In this document: positions 58,362-64,000 of the stretch, piece by piece
How positions within the stretch are numbered: position 1 is the first letter of the stretch
Layout: each line of letters opens with the position of its first letter
Source: [Muricauda] lutisoli (nom. illeg.)
GTDB lineage: Bacteria; Bacteroidota; Bacteroidia; Flavobacteriales; Flavobacteriaceae
Assembly (NCBI RefSeq): GCF_017313105.1
Contig: NZ_JAFLND010000002.1
Span: 62,001 to 126,000 of the forward strand
Direction: 5' to 3'
Length of the DNA: 64,000 bases
Notes under the pieces: generated by a model
Database searches by the model: none
Told to the model about the DNA's origin: nothing
Seen by the model: the letters and a program-made list of their open reading frames with translations, nothing else
Made by a program: the position numbers and the translations under genes

Positions 58362-59642
58362 ATGGAGAGTGTTCAATCCATAAAACAACGGTTCGAGCTC
58401 ATTGGAAACGATGTAAAGCTCAATCGCGCCATAGAAAAAGCCATACAAGTAGCACCCACCGATATTTCGGTATTGGTAACGGGTGAAAGTGGTGTGGGCA
58501 AGGAATCCATTCCTAAGATCATACACTCACTCTCCCACCGAAAGCATGCCAAATACATTGCGGTAAACTGCGGGGCCATCCCCGAGGGAACCATTGATAG
58601 TGAGCTGTTCGGACACGAAAAAGGAGCCTTTACAGGAGCCACCCAAACCCGCAGCGGCTATTTCGAAGTAGCGGATGGTGGTACCATTTTCTTGGATGAG
58701 GTAGGTGAACTTCCATTGACCACTCAAGTTCGATTGCTGCGTGTATTGGAAAATGGGGAGTTCCTTAAAGTAGGGTCTTCACAGGTACAAAAAACAGATG
58801 TGAGGATTGTGGCCGCAACCAACATCAACATGTTTGAGGCCATCAAAAAGGAAAAGTTCAGGGAAGATCTGTACTATCGGTTGAGTACGGTAGAGATCCA
58901 TTTACCCCCTCTTAGAGATAGAAGGGAAGACATTCACCTATTGTTCAGAAAATTCGCTTCGGATTTTGGACAGAAATATAAGATGCCCACTATCCGTTTA
59001 GAGGATGATGCGGTCAATTTACTTTTAAAATACCGTTGGCCAGGGAATATTAGACAGCTCCGAAACATAGCGGAACAAATTTCGGTGTTGGAAGAAAATA
59101 GAAGTATTTCGGCTGCAACCCTGAGCAGTTATTTACCGGATGCAAGCAGCTCCAATCTACCTGCTGTGATTGAGCAATCTAGGAAAGAAGGCGACTTCAG
59201 CAACGAACGGGAAATTTTATACAAGGTTCTTTTTGATATGAAAGGCGACTTGAACGACCTTAAAAAATTGACCTTGGAACTTTTAAAGGACAACGACTCC
59301 AATAAAGTCCAACGCGAAAATGAAGGTTTGATCCGTAAAATCTACGGAAACCAACAACAAGAGGAAGATATAGAGCATGAGGAAACCCCTGCTGAGTTAC
59401 TGCATCTCCCGGAACCTGTCGTAGAAGCATCAGCGCCTACACCATCACAACAACCTCCGGAAGACAGGTATCATTTCGCAGAGGAAATTGAAGAGGAAGA
59501 AACCCTATCTTTACAAGAAAAGGAAATCGAGTTGATCAAAAAATCGTTGGAGCGCAACAAGGGAAAACGAAAAGCGGCCGCCGCCGAACTCGGCATTTCG
59601 GAAAGAACGCTCTACAGAAAAATAAAGCAGTACGATCTTTGA
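58362..59642 (+). CDS. Sigma54-dependent transcriptional activator lacking a sensor domain
   Basis: A 426-residue AAA+ enhancer-binding protein. Walker A GESGVGKE (41-48), the sigma54-contacting GAFTGA loop (88-93), Walker B GGTIFLDE and the arginine-containing FREDLYYRLS are intact. The C-terminal Fis-type HTH (about 385-426, RKAAAAELGISERTLYRKIK) is preceded by an acidic, Pro/Glu-rich linker. There is only a ~15-residue N-terminus, so no receiver, GAF or PAS domain restrains it; it may be controlled by level or by a partner. Its operon neighbours are miaB (3 bp upstream) and lptE (28 bp downstream). Targets are unknown. Confidence 0.92.
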   Translation: MESVQSIKQRFELIGNDVKLNRAIEKAIQVAPTDISVLVTGESGVGKESIPKIIHSLSHRKHAKYIAVNCGAIPEGTIDSELFGHEKGAFTGATQTRSGYFEVADGGTIFLDEVGELPLTTQVRLLRVLENGEFLKVGSSQVQKTDVRIVAATNINMFEAIKKEKFREDLYYRLSTVEIHLPPLRDRREDIHLLFRKFASDFGQKYKMPTIRLEDDAVNLLLKYRWPGNIRQLRNIAEQISVLEENRSISAATLSSYLPDASSSNLPAVIEQSRKEGDFSNEREILYKVLFDMKGDLNDLKKLTLELLKDNDSNKVQRENEGLIRKIYGNQQQEEDIEHEETPAELLHLPEPVVEASAPTPSQQPPEDRYHFAEEIEEEETLSLQEKEIELIKKSLERNKGKRKAAAAELGISERTLYRKIKQYDL

Positions 59643-59670
59643 TCAAAATCAAAAGTTTGAATTGAAAACA

Positions 59671-60192
59671 ATGATGAAAAAAAGCGGAATAAAGATTGGA
59701 TTGCTCGGACTCGTGCTGTTCCTACAAAGTTGTGGGGCCTATAACTTTTCTGGTGCGGATATTGGGACCGCCGAGAGTTTCCAGGTCAACTTTTTCCAGA
59801 ATTATGCGGACCAAACTCCAGGATCCACCATTGTTCCAGGATTGGGAAGGGATTTCACCTTGGCGTTGCAGGATATGATCAACAACCTTACCAGTTTATC
59901 CCTTACAGGAAGTAACGGTGATTTGATCTATGAAGGAGAAATAGTGGAATACAAAGTAGTACCCATGACGGCAACGGCCGATCAGCGTACTGCTCAAAAC
60001 CGACTTACCATGAGCGTGAATGTTCGGTTTTACAATACCACAAAGGAAGATGCAGATTTTGAAAAACGGTTTTCTTTCTTTTATGATTTTGATGCGGCAG
60101 CGTCGTTGCCATCCATTCAGGCCGCCGCACACGAGGAAATATTTGAACGACTCACCCAGGACATTTTCAATGCTTCTCTGGGAAATTGGTAG
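59671..60192 (+). CDS. lptE: LptE-like LPS-assembly lipoprotein
   Basis: A 173-residue lipoprotein (Cys21 in LFLQSCGAYNFSGADIG). The remaining chain alternates strands and helices as in LptE: ESFQVNFFQNYADQTPG, LGRDFTLALQDMINNLTSLS, GDLIYEGEIVEYKVVPMTAT, QNRLTMSVNVRFYNT, and a closing HEEIFERLTQDIFNASLGNW. The family plugs the LptD barrel in lipopolysaccharide export to the outer leaflet. I choose the ATG at 59671 over the TTG at 59662. It ends 7 bp before the next gene. Confidence 0.85.
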   Translation: MMKKSGIKIGLLGLVLFLQSCGAYNFSGADIGTAESFQVNFFQNYADQTPGSTIVPGLGRDFTLALQDMINNLTSLSLTGSNGDLIYEGEIVEYKVVPMTATADQRTAQNRLTMSVNVRFYNTTKEDADFEKRFSFFYDFDAAASLPSIQAAAHEEIFERLTQDIFNASLGNW

Positions 60193-60199
60193 TAGTATT

Positions 60200-61096
60200 A
60201 TGAACGTTTCAGATTTCATACATATTCTTCAAAACTCAAATACCATCCTATCTCCCAATCAAACCAGGGAATTGGAAGGCATTATTGAGGAATACCCCTA
60301 TTTTCAGGCCGCTCGTGCCCTGCATTTAAAAGGACTTAAAAATCTGGACAGCTATAAGTACAACAGTGCTTTAAAGATAACCGCTGCCCACACGGCGGAT
60401 AGGGACGTTCTTTTTGATTACATTACCTCAAAAGAATTTATCCAGAACAATATTGCGGATACCATTGCAGGCAGGGGATCTAAACTGGAAGACCAAGAAG
60501 CCGTTTCCGAAGAAATTCAGCCGAACCCGAATGCAGCAAGTATGCTTTCGGAATCCAACGAACCTGCACTACCTCAGAATTTAAACGATGCCGAACAAAT
60601 TCTCAATCCAGAACTTTTCGAATCGCGAACACCGGAAAAGGAAACAGAGAAAGAAACGGAAGACATAAAAGAATCGGAAACCGATCTAAACCTTGGCAAG
60701 CCGCTTCCGTTCACCAAAAAGGAAAAGCATTCCTTTACCGAATGGCTCCAATTGACCTCCCATAACGAAGAACCCGAGAACAACCAAGAATCGGAAGCCT
60801 TAGAGGAGCTGGAGCGGAAGAAAAAATTCGAACTTTTGGACAAGTTCATCGAGAACAACCCCAAGATAGTTCCAAAGGAAACCAACCCAAAAGTCAATAT
60901 AAAAGAGTCTACCAAAATCGACAAAAACGAGTTGATGACCGAGACTTTGGCCAAGGTTTATTTGGAGCAGAAAAAGTATAAAAAAGCCATTCAAGCGTTT
61001 AAAATATTGAGTTTGAAATATCCAGAAAAAAGTGGTTTCTTTGCAGACCAAATTCAGGCGGTGAAGAAGCTGCAGAAAGAAAAAGATAAGAAATGA
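60200..61096 (+). CDS. TPR-like cytosolic protein of unknown function
   Basis: A 298-residue acidic, hydrophilic protein without signal or membrane spans. The N-terminal ~90 residues are helical (VSDFIHILQNSNTILSPNQT, EYPYFQAARALHLKGLKNLD). A long Glu/Ser/Thr-rich, low-complexity middle (about 110-210) precedes a C-terminal TPR-like pair of helices (LMTETLAKVYLEQKKYKKAI, QAFKILSLKYPEKSGFFADQ). The start is the ATG at 60200; the longer open frame overlaps lptE and is not protein-like. Its stop overlaps the secG start (ATGA). Homologues occur at this place in flavobacteria, but the role is unknown. Confidence 0.8.
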   Translation: MNVSDFIHILQNSNTILSPNQTRELEGIIEEYPYFQAARALHLKGLKNLDSYKYNSALKITAAHTADRDVLFDYITSKEFIQNNIADTIAGRGSKLEDQEAVSEEIQPNPNAASMLSESNEPALPQNLNDAEQILNPELFESRTPEKETEKETEDIKESETDLNLGKPLPFTKKEKHSFTEWLQLTSHNEEPENNQESEALEELERKKKFELLDKFIENNPKIVPKETNPKVNIKESTKIDKNELMTETLAKVYLEQKKYKKAIQAFKILSLKYPEKSGFFADQIQAVKKLQKEKDKK

Positions 61097-61455
61097 GCAC
61101 GTTTACAATTTTTTTGGTACTGATAATTATCGTGTGCCTTTTGTTGGTCTTGGTCATTATGGTCCAAAATCCAAAAGGAGGTGGTTTATCCTCATCCTTC
61201 GGGGGAAGTGGAAACCAAGTTGTTGGTGGCGTAAAGAAGACGGGGGACTTTTTGGACAAGAGTACTTGGACCCTTGCAACCCTTTTGATTGTTTTGATAT
61301 TGCTTTCCAATGTTTCCCTAAAAGGAAACTATAGCCAAGCAGATTCCAAACTACTTCAAGGTGACGATACAGAAGTACCTGAAACGGTTCCAGAGGAAGT
61401 ACCGGAACAACTTCCACCAGCCGACACTACAAGTCCAGTAGATACTATTGGATAA
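61093..61455 (+). CDS. secG: Preprotein translocase subunit SecG
   Basis: A 120-residue membrane protein with two spans (about 3-25 and 56-75). The family motif VIMVQNPKGGGLSSSFGGSG lies between them, and KTGDFLDKSTWTLATLLIVL forms the second span. SecG assists SecYE in protein export. A Pro/Glu/Thr-rich tail of about 35 residues (EVPETVPEEVPEQLPPADTT) follows, longer than in E. coli but usual for Bacteroidota. It overlaps the upstream gene by 4 bp and is followed by a terminator. Confidence 0.94.
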   Translation: MSTFTIFLVLIIIVCLLLVLVIMVQNPKGGGLSSSFGGSGNQVVGGVKKTGDFLDKSTWTLATLLIVLILLSNVSLKGNYSQADSKLLQGDDTEVPETVPEEVPEQLPPADTTSPVDTIG

Positions 61456-61475
61456 TAAAAAGTGACAAAGCATAG

Positions 61476-61513
61476 AAAAATGCCAGCTTGAAATGACAAG
61501 CTGGCATTTTTGT
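61476..61513 (+). terminator. Rho-independent terminator after secG
   Basis: Perfect 15-bp stem (61476-61490 with 61497-61511, core ATGCCAGCTTG/CAAGCTGGCAT), 6-nt loop, then T-rich sequence. It separates secG from groES. Confidence 0.85.
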
Positions 61514-61601
61514 TTTCCAGAATGTCAGTTTTTGTCCATTGGCACAATTTCTGTCTCTTAGATTCAAGAATTTTTAAAACAAACACCTAAAAATTAAAAA
61601 T

Positions 61602-61880
61602 ATGGCTAAAGTAAATATCAAACCATTGGCAGACAGGGTTTTGATCGAGCCGCTACAGGCCGAGACCAAAACTGCCTCCGGTATCATCATTCCGGACAAC
61701 GCAAAAGAAAAACCACAAAAGGGAACTGTTGTGGCCGTTGGACCTGGAACCAAGGACGAAAAAATCACCGTAAAAGTTGGTGATACCGTTCTTTATGGAA
61801 AATATGCCGGTACCGAACTTAAATTCGATGGTACCGACTATTTGATGATGCGCGAAAGCGATATTTTGGCAATAGTGTAA
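61602..61880 (+). CDS. groES: Co-chaperonin GroES
   Basis: A 92-residue protein. [20 protein letters not shown], the mobile-loop segment [26 protein letters not shown] and the C-terminal [12 protein letters not shown] are all family features. It caps the GroEL ring. It lies 99 bp upstream of groEL, with a paired-hairpin element between them. No CIRCE operator or exact TAnnTTTG is visible upstream. Confidence 0.97.
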   Translation: MAKVNIKPLADRVLIEPLQAETKTASGIIIPDNAKEKPQKGTVVAVGPGTKDEKITVKVGDTVLYGKYAGTELKFDGTDYLMMRESDILAIV

Positions 61881-61887
61881 CCAATAT

Positions 61888-63614
<1,727 letters not shown>

Positions 63615-63642
63615 TAAAAAATCTTATTCGGATTTAAATAGG

Positions 63643-63678
63643 AACGCCCCGATGCAAATCGGGGCGTTTTCTTTTCTT
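63643..63678 (+). terminator. Rho-independent terminator after groEL
   Basis: AACGCCCCGAT (63643-63653) and ATCGGGGCGTT (63658-63668) form an 11-bp stem with a GCAA loop, followed by TTTTCTTTTC. Confidence 0.9.
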
Positions 63679-63717
63679 ATCAGTTGCATGGTTCCGCTCA
63701 GAGAACCGATGTCCAAG

Positions 63718-63813
63718 TTACTTCTTCTTTCCAGTAGCTTGGGCAGTCTTCTTGGCAACAGGCTTTACAGCTTTTGCAGGAGATGACTTTCCGTTTGACT
63801 TTGCTTGTTTCAT
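63718..63813 (-). CDS. Lys/Ala-rich 31-residue peptide
   Basis: A frame from ATG 63813 to TAA 63718 encodes MKQAKSNGKSSPAKAVKPVA and then KKTAQATGKKK. Eleven of 31 residues are Lys. The composition is like histone-H1-type tails or topoisomerase tails and is compatible with nucleic-acid binding. No Shine-Dalgarno is seen (as expected here), and no neighbour indicates a role. It may be a real small protein or chance; the strongly biased, stop-free composition favours real. Confidence 0.4.
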   Translation of the reverse strand: MKQAKSNGKSSPAKAVKPVAKKTAQATGKKK

Positions 63814-63899
63814 CAGTCAACAATTTAAAAACTGAAGTAAATGTATTTCAGATTTGAATCCGTAGATTTTATTTGGCTAAATATTAACTAAAATAAAAA

Positions 63900-64000
63900 T
63901 CAATCAATAGTACCGACCACACTTCCACAGGTGAGCATGGCATCTCCATAATACGGATTTCGTATTTCTTCTTCGAGGCTGAGCCAATTGGCCCCCTTAT
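63900..64000 (-). CDS. DUF3347-type protein (CusB-linked domain), C-terminal fragment
   Basis: On the minus strand the frame entering from the window edge reads KGANWLSLEEEIRNPYYGDA, MLTCGSVVGTID, then TGA. The segment W-L-S-x-E-x-E-I-x-N-P-Y-Y/F-G-x-x-M-L-x-C-G is the closing motif of DUF3347. That domain is found alone or at the end of CusB-type adaptors and is linked to copper and other metal handling, with the Met and Cys as possible ligands. Only 32 codons are visible, so the full architecture is unknown. Confidence 0.65.
   Translation of the reverse strand, partial: KGANWLSLEEEIRNPYYGDAMLTCGSVVGTID

Overview
The window reads as chromosome from a member of the Bacteroidota, family Flavobacteriaceae. 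A marine genus near Muricauda/Flagellimonas is my guess, not something the sequence proves. The evidence is the gldKLMN gliding/type IX secretion cluster, two SusC/SusD pairs, a laminarin-type GH16 locus, DUF6090 and CPXCG-type proteins, and a 288-residue RpoD-like sigma factor. Several upstream regions carry the Bacteroidota promoter form TTG-N(16-23)-TAnnTTTG, and most genes lack a Shine-Dalgarno. No rRNA, tRNA, CRISPR array, insertion sequence or prophage was seen.

Layout. 1-7.4 kb is an accessory zone: an esterase start cut by the window edge, a DUF6090 membrane protein, a minus-strand operon (bS21 paralogue, NYN/LOTUS protein, RpoD-like sigma paralogue), an amidase lipoprotein, a decayed second DUF6090 copy and an M28 peptidase. 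Four same-direction copies of a 16-nt intergenic repeat (core GTTCAAATAAACGATT) divide this zone. 7.5-20.6 kb holds a 7TM hybrid histidine kinase, two secreted proteins, two AraC regulators (one membrane-bound, one soluble) and a SusC/SusD/lipoprotein operon without carbohydrate enzymes. 20.7-33.5 kb has an MFS exporter, then a beta-glucan utilisation locus: a propeller/Y_Y_Y/HTH regulator, SusC, SusD, a multi-module glycan-binding lipoprotein and a GH16 endoglucanase.

33.5-44.1 kb carries an RND efflux operon (adaptor, pump, TolC, small CPXCG protein), a plant-type LRR protein, an ABC-F ATPase, a DUF983 protein and an FAD oxidoreductase. 44.2-52.6 kb is the minus-strand block topA, degenerate ureohydrolase, gldK, gldL, gldM, gldN. 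52.8-56.8 kb has a secreted Asp-box propeller protein and a multi-span membrane protein. 56.9-63.6 kb is a plus-strand housekeeping run: miaB, a sensor-less sigma54 activator, lptE, a TPR-like gene, secG, groES and groEL. The right end has a tiny Lys-rich ORF and the C-terminus of a DUF3347 protein.

How the parts connect. The glucan locus imports oligosaccharides released by GH16 through SusC/D; four CCCTA-type boxes on one DNA face upstream of susC are a candidate operator for the adjacent regulator. The gld cluster builds the type IX secretion motor. The most unusual element is the bS21-NYN-sigma operon. It pairs an extra copy of the ribosomal protein known in Flavobacteriia to control anti-Shine-Dalgarno access with a possible nuclease and a primary-like sigma factor. 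A perfect Shine-Dalgarno sits across the bS21 stop in front of the NYN gene.
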